NCBI RefSeq assembly: GCF_009746565.1
Contig: NZ_WRPN01000001.1
Span: 62,001-126,000, forward strand
Direction: 5' to 3'
DNA length: 64,000 nucleotides
From: Mariniflexile maritimum
Lineage (GTDB): Bacteria > Bacteroidota > Bacteroidia > Flavobacteriales > Flavobacteriaceae
Shown here: positions 53,379 to 61,946 of the stretch, piece after piece
Layout: each line of letters opens with the position of its first letter
How positions within the stretch are numbered: the stretch's first letter is position 1
Notes under the pieces: generated by a model
Told to the model about the DNA's origin: nothing
The model's input: the letters and a program-made list of their open reading frames with translations, nothing else
Database searches by the model: none
Position numbers and translations under genes: made by a program

Positions 53379-54239
53379 ATGAAAGAAATCATCAAACCTG
53401 TTTTAAAAAAGATAGCTTCCTTTTTCAATTTTACGTTATCAATCAGACTTTCTGGAAACTATTTTAGAATCCCCATTATGGGCGGATTGGGATATGCTAA
53501 CGTTAAGATGGAAGAAAAATGGATGATTGTTTTAATTAAAAACATATTAAAAATGGAGTCTTCTAAATTTGTTGATGTTGGTGCCAATATCGGGCAAACA
53601 CTTTTGAAATTAAGAAGTATTGATGAAGACATAAATTATATTGGTTTTGAGCCAAATCCTAGTTGCAATCATTATTTGCAAAGATTAATTAAGCGCAATG
53701 CAATCAAAAATGTGACGATATTGCCGGTTGGAATTTCAACAAAAACCGAAATAGGTGCGCTTCACTTTTACGAAGATAATGTAACCGATAGTTCAGCGTC
53801 CATTCTTAGTAATTTCAGGGAAAATAAAATTTTGCATAAAGCGTTTATTCCCTTATTTAATGTAGAAACCTTACTGAATACAATTGATTTCGATAAAATT
53901 TCTATTCTTAAAATTGATGTTGAAGGCTCTGAACTTGAAGTTTTACAAAGTTTTAAAAAGCAAATACATGACAGTAACCCATTTATATTAATGGAAATAT
54001 TGCCTGTTTATGATGAGTTGAAAAATAGTATTAGGTTTCATAGACAAAATAACATTAAAGCCATATTGGATGAACTGAATTATTCAATATTTAGGATTAA
54101 GAAAAATAAAAATAAACTTTTAGGATTATCAAAAATTGAAAATTTTGGAGTACACTCTAATTTGAATGATTGTGATTATGTTTTTGTTCCAAACATTAAA
54201 TCAGATAAATTTACAGATTCATTTAAAGTTTATTTGTAA
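53379..54239 (+). CDS. FkbM-family methyltransferase
   Basis: This 286-residue SAM-dependent methyltransferase has the SAM site KFVDVGANIGQTLLKLRS, then YIGFEPNPSCNHYLQRLI, and the FkbM mark ILKIDVEGSELEVLQSFKKQ with LMEILPVYDEL. FkbM enzymes O-methylate small molecules or glycans. The gene is strikingly A+T-rich compared with both neighbours and stands alone, so it may have been acquired by transfer. The substrate is unknown. Confidence 0.9.
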   Translation: MKEIIKPVLKKIASFFNFTLSIRLSGNYFRIPIMGGLGYANVKMEEKWMIVLIKNILKMESSKFVDVGANIGQTLLKLRSIDEDINYIGFEPNPSCNHYLQRLIKRNAIKNVTILPVGISTKTEIGALHFYEDNVTDSSASILSNFRENKILHKAFIPLFNVETLLNTIDFDKISILKIDVEGSELEVLQSFKKQIHDSNPFILMEILPVYDELKNSIRFHRQNNIKAILDELNYSIFRIKKNKNKLLGLSKIENFGVHSNLNDCDYVFVPNIKSDKFTDSFKVYL

Positions 54240-54279
54240 AAAGATACTTTTTAATCGATAAAAAGCAATCGCTAAACCT

Positions 54280-54287
54280 TACTTTTG
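54280..54287 (+). promoter_or_regulatory. -7 element for the MATE gene, 4 bases from the ATG
   Basis: TACTTTTG matches TAnnTTTG and ends 4 bases before ATG 54292. The transcript would be leaderless or nearly so. Confidence 0.5.
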
Positions 54288-54291
54288 CCGG

Positions 54292-55668
54292 ATGCAATTA
54301 AAAAATTACACCAAAGAGTTTAAATATAATTGGCAGCTCGCAGCACCTGTTATGCTGGGTATGTTGGGCCATACATTTGTAGGTTTTATAGATAACGTGA
54401 TGGTAGGGCAATTAGGTACTGCCCAACTTGCTGCGGTATCCTTGGGTAACAGTTTTATGTTTATTGCCATGTCTTTGGGCATTGGGTTTTCAACGGCTAT
54501 TACACCGTTAATTGCTGAAGCCGATGCGGAGCATGATTTTGAAAAAGGAAAATCGACCTTTAAACACGGCCTTTTTTTGTGTACCGTTTTAGGCGTTTCC
54601 CTTTTTTTACTGGTGCTTTTGGCAAAACCGCTTATGTACTTCATGAAGCAACCTGTTGAAGTAGTAGAATTGGCAATTCCGTATCTTGATTTGGTGGCAT
54701 TTTCATTATTACCGCTTATTGTTTTCCAGGGCATTAAGCAGTTTAGTGATGGGCTTTCCATGACGCGCTACCCTATGTACGCAACCATATTGGCCAATAT
54801 CCTAAACATTGTATTTAACTATGTGCTCATATTCGGAAAATTTGGATTTCCCGAACTTGGTATTGTTGGTGCTGCTTACGGTACGCTAATTTCAAGATTT
54901 GCCATGGTGTGGTATTTGTGGGCCTTGCTTCACAAGAAAGAAAAATCGAAAGCATTTGTTGCCCAAATCAAATTTTTTGTTCTCGATAAATTAATGCTAA
55001 AAAAACTGCTTAGTTTGGGGTCGCCCAGTGCGATGCAGATGTTTTTTGAGGTGGGTGTATTTACGGCGGCCATTTGGATGAGCGGGTTGTTGGGAAAAAA
55101 TCCGCAGGCGGCAAACCAAATAGCCCTAAATTTAAGCTCTATGACCTTTATGGTGGCAACCGGTTTTAGCGTAACCGCCATGATTCGTGTTGGCAATCAA
55201 AAAGGATTGCAAAATTATGTGAATTTACGGCGTATTGCCTATTCCATATTTTTATTGGGCATCATCATGGCATTAATTTTTGCGTTTCTGTTTTTTATAT
55301 TCCATAACCAACTTCCAAAACTGTATGTCGATTTTGATGACGCCAAAAATCTGGCCGATAACACCGAAGTTGTCGGCATCGCTTCAAAATTATTGATTGC
55401 CGCGGCCATTTTTCAATTAAGCGACAGTATTCAAGTGCTAGTTCTGGGTGCGTTACGGGGTTTACAAGATGTAAAAATACCCACAATAATCACTTTTGTT
55501 TCATATTGGCTTATCGGTTTTCCAATAAGCTGGTTTCTTGGGAAGGAAACCGCTTACGGAAGTTTTGGTATCTGGTTGGGCTTATTGGCCGGCTTAACAA
55601 CTGCCGCCATTTTATTGTATATACGCTTCAATTATCTTACTAAAAAACTCATATTGACCAACAGTTAG
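54292..55668 (+). CDS. MATE-family multidrug efflux transporter
   Basis: This 458-residue protein has twelve membrane segments in two bundles. LAAPVMLGMLGHTFVGFIDN with VMVGQLGTAQLAAVSLGNS is the N-terminal MATE signature. The second half has GSPSAMQMFFEVGVFTAAIW and NQIALNLSSMTFMVATGFSV. It exports cationic drugs or metabolites by Na+ or H+ antiport (DinF/NorM-like). It is probably transcribed alone, and a small acidic-protein gene follows after 46 bases. Confidence 0.94.
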   Translation: MQLKNYTKEFKYNWQLAAPVMLGMLGHTFVGFIDNVMVGQLGTAQLAAVSLGNSFMFIAMSLGIGFSTAITPLIAEADAEHDFEKGKSTFKHGLFLCTVLGVSLFLLVLLAKPLMYFMKQPVEVVELAIPYLDLVAFSLLPLIVFQGIKQFSDGLSMTRYPMYATILANILNIVFNYVLIFGKFGFPELGIVGAAYGTLISRFAMVWYLWALLHKKEKSKAFVAQIKFFVLDKLMLKKLLSLGSPSAMQMFFEVGVFTAAIWMSGLLGKNPQAANQIALNLSSMTFMVATGFSVTAMIRVGNQKGLQNYVNLRRIAYSIFLLGIIMALIFAFLFFIFHNQLPKLYVDFDDAKNLADNTEVVGIASKLLIAAAIFQLSDSIQVLVLGALRGLQDVKIPTIITFVSYWLIGFPISWFLGKETAYGSFGIWLGLLAGLTTAAILLYIRFNYLTKKLILTNS

Positions 55669-55714
55669 CAAATAAAATCTATTAACCAACAACCACAAAA
55701 ATCCACAAAAAACC

Positions 55715-55942
55715 ATGGCACTACCTAAATTTATTCTTGGTGATAACACCGACTTTCCAAATGCTATTTATGTAATTCATACCGAATTCCCACGATTTAT
55801 AATCAACCTTGAAAACGACGAACTGGAGTGGTTTGAGGATTTTGACGATGAGGATGAAAACGAATTGGTATCGGAAACCGAAAGCATGATTAAACTGGCA
55901 ACCGAGTTTTACGACCGTGAAATATTGAAATACGAAGAGTAG
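55715..55942 (+). CDS. Small acidic conserved protein
   Basis: This 75-residue soluble protein is very acidic in the middle (LEWFEDFDDEDENELVSETE). The start is ordered-looking (MALPKFILGDNTDFPNAIYV, HTEFPRFIINL). It is a conserved flavobacterial protein type with no known function. It may belong to the MATE transcript. Confidence 0.75.
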   Translation: MALPKFILGDNTDFPNAIYVIHTEFPRFIINLENDELEWFEDFDDEDENELVSETESMIKLATEFYDREILKYEE

Positions 55943-55992
55943 TAACTTTCTTGTAGGCCTTAATTGGATGCTTCATCTGGTTAAAATCAGTA

Positions 55993-56904
55993 TTAAATTT
56001 TAACGTGGGTGGCCTTTCGTTTGCTCAATTGGCTCTTAAAGTTTGGGATGTTAAAAATAATTACAGAAATTCCAATAAGGCTGAAGCTTAGTCCTTGTAA
56101 AAAACCAATGTGCTCCTTAAAATAAAAAACTGCCAGTAGAAAGTTGATAATAGGGTTTAGGTAGATGAAAATACCTACTACCGACGAATTAAGTCCTTTT
56201 AAAGCATAAATATTTAGATACATGGGAACGATGGTAAACACCAAAGCAATTAAAACAATAATGGCATAGAAAAAGCTTGTTTTTTCAATATCAGAAATAT
56301 AAATAGGAACAAAGGGAAGCAATAATACAACAGCAACACCTATTTGCAGGGTTAACACCATAAACCTATCAATTTCTTGGTTTTTTCTTTGCAGAACTAA
56401 ATAAATGGCATAAGTAAAAGCAATGATCATGCTGTAAAATAAGTCGGTGAAATTTCCAAGCGACAATATTAAACAGCTTACCAAACTTAAAAAAACCGAA
56501 AACCATTGAATTTTGAAGAGCCTTTCCTTTAAAATGAAATAGGCCAATACCATGGTTAAAATAGGGCAAATAAGATATGCCAACGAGGTGGCACTTACGC
56601 TTACATGGTTCATGACATAAATAAAAATAAACCAGTTAAGCGCTAAAAACAATCCGCTTAAAAGGTTTACAATCCATACTTGCCGTTTTTTGTTTTTTGA
56701 TAGGGTTTGGTAAATCTTGATATTTTTTTTTAAAACTTTGGGGCGTAAAACCAACGAAACCAACAACATGATACTTACCGATATGAGTGCACGGAAAATT
56801 AAGATATCAAATGCAGGAAACGCATCGAGCGATTTAAGGACCAAGCTAAAAAAGCCCCAAATGGTAAAAGCTGTTATAACTGCCAGATAGTATTTGTAAC
56901 GCAT
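55993..56904 (-). CDS. EamA-family drug/metabolite transporter (RarD-like)
   Basis: From the ATG ending at 56904 (MRYKYYLAVITAFTIWGFFS) the product is 303 residues with ten membrane segments in two EamA halves. ALNWFIFIYVMNHVSVSATS with LAYLICPILTMVLAYFILKE ends the first half, and SSVVGIFIYLNPIINFLLAV with FYFKEHIGFLQ ends the second. An upstream ATG at 56931 lies inside the TACATTTG element. The substrate is unknown. Confidence 0.9.
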   Translation of the reverse strand: MRYKYYLAVITAFTIWGFFSLVLKSLDAFPAFDILIFRALISVSIMLLVSLVLRPKVLKKNIKIYQTLSKNKKRQVWIVNLLSGLFLALNWFIFIYVMNHVSVSATSLAYLICPILTMVLAYFILKERLFKIQWFSVFLSLVSCLILSLGNFTDLFYSMIIAFTYAIYLVLQRKNQEIDRFMVLTLQIGVAVVLLLPFVPIYISDIEKTSFFYAIIVLIALVFTIVPMYLNIYALKGLNSSVVGIFIYLNPIINFLLAVFYFKEHIGFLQGLSFSLIGISVIIFNIPNFKSQLSKRKATHVKI

Positions 56905-56928
56905 GGAAATTTCTTTATAAGAAAGGTG

Positions 56929-56936
56929 CAAATGTA
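56929..56936 (-). promoter_or_regulatory. -7 element for the EamA transporter
   Basis: The minus strand reads TACATTTG, matching TAnnTTTG, 24 bases upstream of the preferred start. Confidence 0.45.
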
Positions 56937-57025
56937 TCTAATATAAAGTGCGTTTAATACTATTTTTTATAAAATAAGAACAAAATTAGCTAACATCCCA
57001 TATAACATCAAACAAAAATTTCGCT

Positions 57026-57241
57026 TCAAGGGGCGTTATCCCCATTTACGGGATAACCTAACGAAACGAGCATTTTTTTTGCTTCCGCCAGAACATTTTC
57101 ATTTTTATGTTGAATCGCCACAGATTGGCTATCGGTAGTTACCGAAACAGCTTCAACACCATTTAAACCTGATAGGTTGGTGGTAATGGTATGGGCGCAA
57201 CCTTGGCATTTTATGTTTTGCACCTTGAGCGTTGTTGTCAT
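57026..57241 (-). CDS. Heavy-metal-associated (HMA) domain protein
   Basis: This 71-residue CopZ-like protein has IKCQGCAHTITTNLSGLNG, with the metal-binding CxxC near residues 12-15, and the beta-alpha-beta-beta-alpha-beta layout (VEAVSVTTDSQSVAIQHKNE). It probably handles copper or another soft metal. Its start overlaps the stop of the DUF2892 gene (ATGA), so the two are translated together. Confidence 0.92.
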   Translation of the reverse strand: MTTTLKVQNIKCQGCAHTITTNLSGLNGVEAVSVTTDSQSVAIQHKNENVLAEAKKMLVSLGYPVNGDNAP

Positions 57242-57444
57242 TTTTTTAATTTACAAGTGTTTATGCCTAAAAGCGTATAAAGTGGACAAAAACTAACAAA
57301 ACTGGTTACTAAGAACACAATAGCCAATGCCATTAGTATATAGGCCAAAGTGCCTTCTATAACATTGAAATAATACAATAGCGCAATAAGTATGGCAATG
57401 AAAACGCGAATGCCTTTGTCGGTACTTCCCATGTTTTTTTTCAT
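57238..57444 (-). CDS. DUF2892 (YgaP-type) small membrane protein
   Basis: This 68-residue protein has MKKNMGSTDKGIRVFIAILI, a second membrane segment and the ending FCPLYTLLGINTCKLKK. The pattern is that of the DUF2892 membrane domain found free or attached to rhodanese in YgaP. It overlaps the HMA gene by 4 bases and lies 94 bases downstream of the YeeE/YedE pair, in a sulfur- or metal-related cluster. Confidence 0.88.
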   Translation of the reverse strand: MKKNMGSTDKGIRVFIAILIALLYYFNVIEGTLAYILMALAIVFLVTSFVSFCPLYTLLGINTCKLKK

Positions 57445-57538
57445 AATATGGCTGTTAAGTTAAACGGTATCCTTGGTTTTTCAACCAATTCAAATTTACA
57501 AAAACGAAAGCACTTTATGGCAACCTTTGATCTTAAAA

Positions 57539-57940
57539 TTAATGGGGCAATTTATTTTTCAAAATGCCGTACACAAAAGTGCCCAACATGGCTGCGGCTA
57601 TAACCACCGCCATGCTTAAAACACCGGTGCCCAATAAAATATATAGTGGCCCGGGACAGGCTCCAATTAAGGCCCAACCCAACCCAAAAATAGTACCGCC
57701 AATAATATAACGGGTAAAACCGTTTTCTTTTTTTGGTACTAAAATATTCTTGCCCTTAATGCCTTTTTTTGAAAGTTGAAGAAACAAAATCCCGGTTATG
57801 ATGGCAGTTCCTATAATACCATACATGTGAAAGGACTGAAACCTGAACATCTCATATATACGGTACCAAGAAACAGCCTCCGATTTTACGAGGACAATTC
57901 CGAAAAAAACACCAATTATCAAAAATTTTAAATAGTTCAT
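57539..57940 (-). CDS. YeeE/YedE-type sulfur transporter, C-terminal-half subunit
   Basis: From the ATG ending at 57940 (MNYLKFLIIGVFFGIVLVKS) the product is 133 residues with four membrane segments. GTIFGLGWALIGACPGPLYI holds the conserved Cys in a GACPGP motif, comparable to the thiosulfate-conducting Cys of TsuA. It is 4 bases after the other half-transporter gene, so the two subunits probably form one channel. The cargo is a sulfur compound such as thiosulfate, by inference from the family. Confidence 0.87.
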   Translation of the reverse strand: MNYLKFLIIGVFFGIVLVKSEAVSWYRIYEMFRFQSFHMYGIIGTAIITGILFLQLSKKGIKGKNILVPKKENGFTRYIIGGTIFGLGWALIGACPGPLYILLGTGVLSMAVVIAAAMLGTFVYGILKNKLPH

Positions 57941-57944
57941 AAGC

Positions 57945-58502
57945 TTAAAAAATAAGAGGTAAAATAAAATTGGCCATGATAAGGCCGCCAATAAAAAAGC
58001 CAATAACCGCTACCAGCGAAGGCTTTTGCAAACTGCTAAGCCCACTAATGGCATGTCCGGAAGTGCAACCATCGGCATAACGCGTTCCGAAGCCAACCAA
58101 AAAACCTCCAATAATTAAAATCAAGAGCCCTTTTACAGAGAAAACCACTTCCCAATCAAAAATTTCAGCAGGTACTAAATGCGCGCCAATATTATCAAAA
58201 CCAAGATTTTTAAGTTCCTTTACCGTTTCAGGGTTTAAATTCGTGGTGCTTTGGTTTGACAGATAATGGCTTCCTATGTAGCCACCAATAATGGCACCTG
58301 CAACTACCACCAAGTTCCATGAATGTTCTTTCCAATTAAATTTAAAAAACTCTGAAACTTTTCCTGCACCCGCTATGGTACACATTGTTTTTAGGTTTGA
58401 CGACATGCCGAAAGTTTTTCCAAAATAAAGCAACAGTGCCATAACGGTAGTAATCAACGGGCCAGAAACATACCACGGCCAGGGGTTTAAGATAATGTCC
58501 AT
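57945..58502 (-). CDS. YeeE/YedE-type sulfur transporter, N-terminal-half subunit
   Basis: This 185-residue protein has about five membrane segments. GGFLVGFGTRYADGCTSGHA with ISGLSSLQKPSLVAVIGFFI carries the family's GCTSGH motif with its conserved Cys. It is first in the minus-strand cluster with the second half, DUF2892 and HMA genes. A minus-strand TACTTTTG element lies 39 bases upstream. Confidence 0.9.
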   Translation of the reverse strand: MDIILNPWPWYVSGPLITTVMALLLYFGKTFGMSSNLKTMCTIAGAGKVSEFFKFNWKEHSWNLVVVAGAIIGGYIGSHYLSNQSTTNLNPETVKELKNLGFDNIGAHLVPAEIFDWEVVFSVKGLLILIIGGFLVGFGTRYADGCTSGHAISGLSSLQKPSLVAVIGFFIGGLIMANFILPLIF

Positions 58503-58541
58503 ACAGGTTTATTTAATTAATGGTATCAATAAAATTAACTC

Positions 58542-58549
58542 CAAAAGTA
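58542..58549 (-). promoter_or_regulatory. -7 element for the YeeE/YedE operon
   Basis: The minus strand reads TACTTTTG, matching TAnnTTTG. It lies back to back with the tRNA-Arg promoter. Confidence 0.45.
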
Positions 58550-58573
58550 ATGAAATACAAAATTGAAAAAAAA

Positions 58574-58605
58574 TTGGTAGAGTTTTAATAAAAATATTAT
58601 ATTTG
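58574..58605 (+). promoter_or_regulatory. Promoter of tRNA-Arg
   Basis: TTG (58574-58576), a 21-base spacer and TATATTTG (58598-58605) lie 13 bases before the mature tRNA 5' end. Confidence 0.65.
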
Positions 58606-58618
58606 CACCCACAAAAAA

Positions 58619-58692
58619 GGCCTCGTGGCGCAACTGAATAGCGCACTTGATTACGGCTCAAGAGGTTACTGGTTTGAATCCAGTCGAGGTCA
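58619..58692 (+). tRNA. tRNA-Arg (anticodon ACG)
   Basis: All arms fold: the acceptor GGCCTCG/CGAGGTC (one G-U), D stem GCGC/GCGC, anticodon stem CTTGA/TCAAG with loop TTACGGC (anticodon ACG), and T stem ACTGG/CCAGT with loop TTTGAAT. The discriminator is A and CCA is not encoded. ACG should be read as inosine-CG after TadA action, decoding CGU, CGC and CGA. Confidence 0.95.
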
Positions 58693-58703
58693 CGAAAAAA
58701 ATT

Positions 58704-58733
58704 AAAGCTTCCAAGAAATTGGGAGCTTTTTTT
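58704..58733 (+). terminator. Terminator after tRNA-Arg
   Basis: AAAGCTTCC pairs with GGGAGCTTT (one wobble) around a short loop, followed by a T-run. Confidence 0.85.
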
Positions 58734-58937
58734 GTGGTTTAAATTAAGAAAAACATATTTGCCACTGAAATTATTCAAAATTTTGGAGTAACTGAACTTA
58801 AATAAAACACATATAATCAATATAAATTGTACTTGCAAGTTTTTTAAAATGTATAGGAAAATATCCATTTGTTAATTGAAAATCAACCTAAAGGCAATAC
58901 AAAAACATGAAGATGTTCAATATTTTAAAATAGTATC

Positions 58938-60743
58938 TTAAAAATTAGGTTTAATATCCTTTAATTCTTTTATTGAAATTGTAAAAACACTGCCATGTCT
59001 AGCACCTGTTGGAAACTGTATTTTATCTGAAATATCCTCCCAAGTTTTTAAATCCTTAGATTGGATGGCCCCGTAATTTTTTTCGGTATATTTATCAAAA
59101 TAGACAATCCAATTGCCGTCAAGTTGAATGGCGGTAGGCCCTTCTGCCCAATAGTTTCCCGTAATAGGTTCGCTGGCTTTGGTAAAGGGGCCCGTTAGGT
59201 GGTCGCTATAAGCTACCCTTAAATTCTTCTGTACCGGATTTTTGGTTTCATCTTTCAAGAACATCACGAATTTATTGCCATGTTTTTGAATGCTGGCATC
59301 AATCACATTGAATCCGGGATCGTATAACAATTGGGTTTTGCCAAACGTTTTGAAGTCTTTTGTAACCGTGTAATACATCCTATGGTTGTAGCCGTTATCT
59401 TCGGTAGATTGGGTTTCCGGAAATTTCCCCTCAATAGTTGAGGCCCAATAAATCATATATTCTTTTGAAGTTTCATCAAAGGTTATTTCTGGAGCCCAAG
59501 TGTTCCGTGTGCCTTTTTCGTGTTCCATCACCGGGATGAATTTTTGTTCGGACCAATTAATTAAATCTTTTGAGGAGGCATAACCAATGCCTTTATCGGT
59601 CCAACTCACCGTCCAAACCATGTGGTACAAACCATCGCCGCCTTTTATAATACAGGGGTCGCGCATTAGTTTATCCTTGCCAACTTCGGGTGTTAAAAAA
59701 GAGGTGTCGTTTTTTAAGGCTTCCCATTTATAGCCATCTTCACTAAAGGCCAAATGCAAACCGTCTTCACCGTTTCCCTTAAAATAGGAGAACATGTAGA
59801 TTTCCTTTTCAGGAATAAAGTTGTTGGCAATCAGCCAGTTTTCACACGCTTTTGGCCAATTAAGGTGTGTGCCAAACCTGCCCAAGCCAAAACCATGCCC
59901 GCCATTTTCATATATGTGCATTTCGGCAGGTACTTTGTGTTTTTTTAAGGCTAGGTAATAGTTGATGCTATTTTCAACAGGTACGGCGCCATCATCGGTA
60001 GCATGAATCAAAATAGTTGGCGGTGTATTTTCATCAACCTGTTTTTCATTTGAATATTTTTCAATGAATGCTTCGGAAGGATTTTTTCCCAACAGACTTT
60101 CTTTTGAACCTTGGTGCGTGATGCCATCTTCCATAGAAATAACGGGATAGATCAACATGGAGAAGTCGGGGCGCGCACTGGTTCCATCGGAAGCATAAAC
60201 CGTATCATTATAACGTGTAGATGCGGTTGAAGCTAAATGCCCACCGGCCGAAAAACCAATAATGCCAATTTTATTGGGGTCTAAATGCCATTCCTTTGCA
60301 TTTCTTCTCAAGGTTCTAATAGCCTCTTGTGCATCTTGAAGTGGCCCGATGGTTTTGTCTTCCATAATAAGATCACTTGGCAACCTGTACTTCAAAACAA
60401 AAGCAGAAATGCCTATGGCGTTTAACCATTCGGCAATTTTATCACCTTCTTTATCATGCGACAAAACGGTATAACCACCGCCGGGACAAACAATTACCGC
60501 CGTGTTTTTTGAATTGTTGTTGTTTGCCAAAAAAACCTTGAGCGTGGGTTCTGTAACTTTTCTAATGGCGTTTGGGTTGCCGTTGTCATCTAACCTGAAT
60601 TCTTCTTTATAAGTTTCATTTTCGATGGCTCCCGGAACGTTTTTCCATAGGGCAATTTCTTTATTTTGAGAAGTAGATGTTTGAGCGAATAGCACTAATG
60701 ATACTCCTATAATTAATATTTTTATGGCTTTGTTCATTCTCAT
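58938..60743 (-). CDS. Bifunctional carbohydrate esterase (alpha/beta hydrolase) - GH43-like hydrolase fusion
   Basis: This 601-residue secreted protein starts with a signal peptide (ILIIGVSLVLFAQTSTSQ). Residues about 30-300 form an alpha/beta-hydrolase of the xylan-esterase/BD-FAE type: VIVCPGGGYTVLSHDKEGDK, GIIGFSAGGHLASTASTRYN (nucleophile Ser) and ENGGHGFGLGRFG (catalytic His). Residues about 315-600 form a five-bladed GH43-like propeller: MRDPCIIKGGDGLYHMVWTV, TWAPEITFDETSKEYMIYWA and NYWAEGPTAIQLDGNWIVYF. It sits downstream of the GH105 and GH106 genes and is probably for glycan deacylation plus side-chain removal. Confidence 0.9.
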   Translation of the reverse strand: MRMNKAIKILIIGVSLVLFAQTSTSQNKEIALWKNVPGAIENETYKEEFRLDDNGNPNAIRKVTEPTLKVFLANNNNSKNTAVIVCPGGGYTVLSHDKEGDKIAEWLNAIGISAFVLKYRLPSDLIMEDKTIGPLQDAQEAIRTLRRNAKEWHLDPNKIGIIGFSAGGHLASTASTRYNDTVYASDGTSARPDFSMLIYPVISMEDGITHQGSKESLLGKNPSEAFIEKYSNEKQVDENTPPTILIHATDDGAVPVENSINYYLALKKHKVPAEMHIYENGGHGFGLGRFGTHLNWPKACENWLIANNFIPEKEIYMFSYFKGNGEDGLHLAFSEDGYKWEALKNDTSFLTPEVGKDKLMRDPCIIKGGDGLYHMVWTVSWTDKGIGYASSKDLINWSEQKFIPVMEHEKGTRNTWAPEITFDETSKEYMIYWASTIEGKFPETQSTEDNGYNHRMYYTVTKDFKTFGKTQLLYDPGFNVIDASIQKHGNKFVMFLKDETKNPVQKNLRVAYSDHLTGPFTKASEPITGNYWAEGPTAIQLDGNWIVYFDKYTEKNYGAIQSKDLKTWEDISDKIQFPTGARHGSVFTISIKELKDIKPNF

Positions 60744-60805
60744 CTAGAAATTTAAATTAGTCCCAATAAAGTTAAAATTTCACTGGGACTAACCTATTAA
60801 AACAA

Positions 60806-61930
60806 TTATTTCATCCTATAAATCTCAGCTCCAGCCAATAAAAAACACCCTAAACCATAATCCTCAAAATCCGGAATTTTATCGTACGATAGTGGTTGCC
60901 CATCCTTTGGCTCTTTTCCGGTAGATTGTAAATAGCCCAAAAAGCCATTATCATGTAAAGCCTCTTTGGTCATGGCATTCCACGCTTTTTCAATTACGGG
61001 CAAATATTTTGCTTTATCTAAAATACCATTGTTAATGCCATACGCCATGCCGTAAACAAACAAGGCGGTGCCAGAGGTTTCCTTGCCGCCAAAATGTTTG
61101 GGGTCGTGTAGGCTTACGTTCCAAAAACCATCTTTTCTTTGAATTGGGATGAGGGCTTCTGCCATCGCTTTTAAATCGTTCACATATTGCTCCCTGTGTG
61201 GCGCATCCTTTGGGATTATTGACAAGGTTTTTGCCAATGCCGCAATCACCCAACCATTACCACGGCTCCAATAAGCATCTTCACCATTGGGTTCTGTATA
61301 AGGCGGATCGAAGTCGGCATCGCGCCACCAAAGGCCGTCTTTTGGGTTATATAGTCCGTTATCGCCATGTTTGTCCCGAGTAAACATATACATATCGTAC
61401 ATTTTTTCATAATACCGATGGTCGTTTTCCAGAACCCCCAATTTTGCAAAAACGGGCATGCCCATTTGTATGGCATCTATCCACGACCAATCATCCAATT
61501 GAGGCGTGTTCAACAACATGTTTATGCACGCCTTTGTATTTTTTAGTTTTTTGGCGTCCGGTTCTAAATTGTACAGATCAATATAGGTTTGTGCCGCGCA
61601 ATAATTATCGGCATTTCGGGTAGTATTTCCACCATTAAATCCCCATTTATGAAATTCTGCCCAAGCATACGCATAATCGTAATAAGCCTCTTTTGGGTAA
61701 ATGTCATGCAATGCCATCAACCCTTCGTAATACACCCCACGGGTCCAGATATGGCTGGGGCGTTCTTTATTGGTTACGATGGTTTTGCCCACATCGGGCC
61801 ATTTTTCCATAAAGTATTTGTTGGCCAGTTCCATTTGGGCCAACACCTCTTTTTTGTTAAAAGGTTGTTGGGCAAAACTTATGGACGTTATGATAAGGCT
61901 TAAGCTTAAATACAATATATTTTTTTTCAT
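60806..61930 (-). CDS. GH105-family unsaturated uronyl hydrolase
   Basis: This 374-residue secreted enzyme has a signal peptide (ILYLSLSLIITSISFAQ). It is an alpha/alpha-barrel with family motifs: HIWTRGVYYEGLMALHDIYP, NADNYCAAQTYIDLYNLEPD with the catalytic Asp, EDAYWSRGNGWVIAALAKTL and HDPKHFGGKETSGTALFVYG. GH105 enzymes hydrate and release the 4,5-unsaturated uronic acid left by polysaccharide lyases. Its place between the rhamnosidase and esterase-GH43 genes points to rhamnogalacturonan- or ulvan-like substrates. Confidence 0.94.
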   Translation of the reverse strand: MKKNILYLSLSLIITSISFAQQPFNKKEVLAQMELANKYFMEKWPDVGKTIVTNKERPSHIWTRGVYYEGLMALHDIYPKEAYYDYAYAWAEFHKWGFNGGNTTRNADNYCAAQTYIDLYNLEPDAKKLKNTKACINMLLNTPQLDDWSWIDAIQMGMPVFAKLGVLENDHRYYEKMYDMYMFTRDKHGDNGLYNPKDGLWWRDADFDPPYTEPNGEDAYWSRGNGWVIAALAKTLSIIPKDAPHREQYVNDLKAMAEALIPIQRKDGFWNVSLHDPKHFGGKETSGTALFVYGMAYGINNGILDKAKYLPVIEKAWNAMTKEALHDNGFLGYLQSTGKEPKDGQPLSYDKIPDFEDYGLGCFLLAGAEIYRMK

Positions 61931-61946
61931 TGTGAATTGATTAGCG

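Noticed and set aside
58509-58868. Minus-strand frame of 119 codons over the tRNA
   Set aside because: It crosses the tRNA-Arg gene, its promoter and terminator and is composed of A+T-rich low-complexity residues.
60759-60790. AGTCCCA/TGGGACT inverted repeat between the GH105 and esterase-GH43 genes as a terminator
   Set aside because: The loop is 18 bases and no T-run follows on the minus strand, so the genes may still be co-transcribed.
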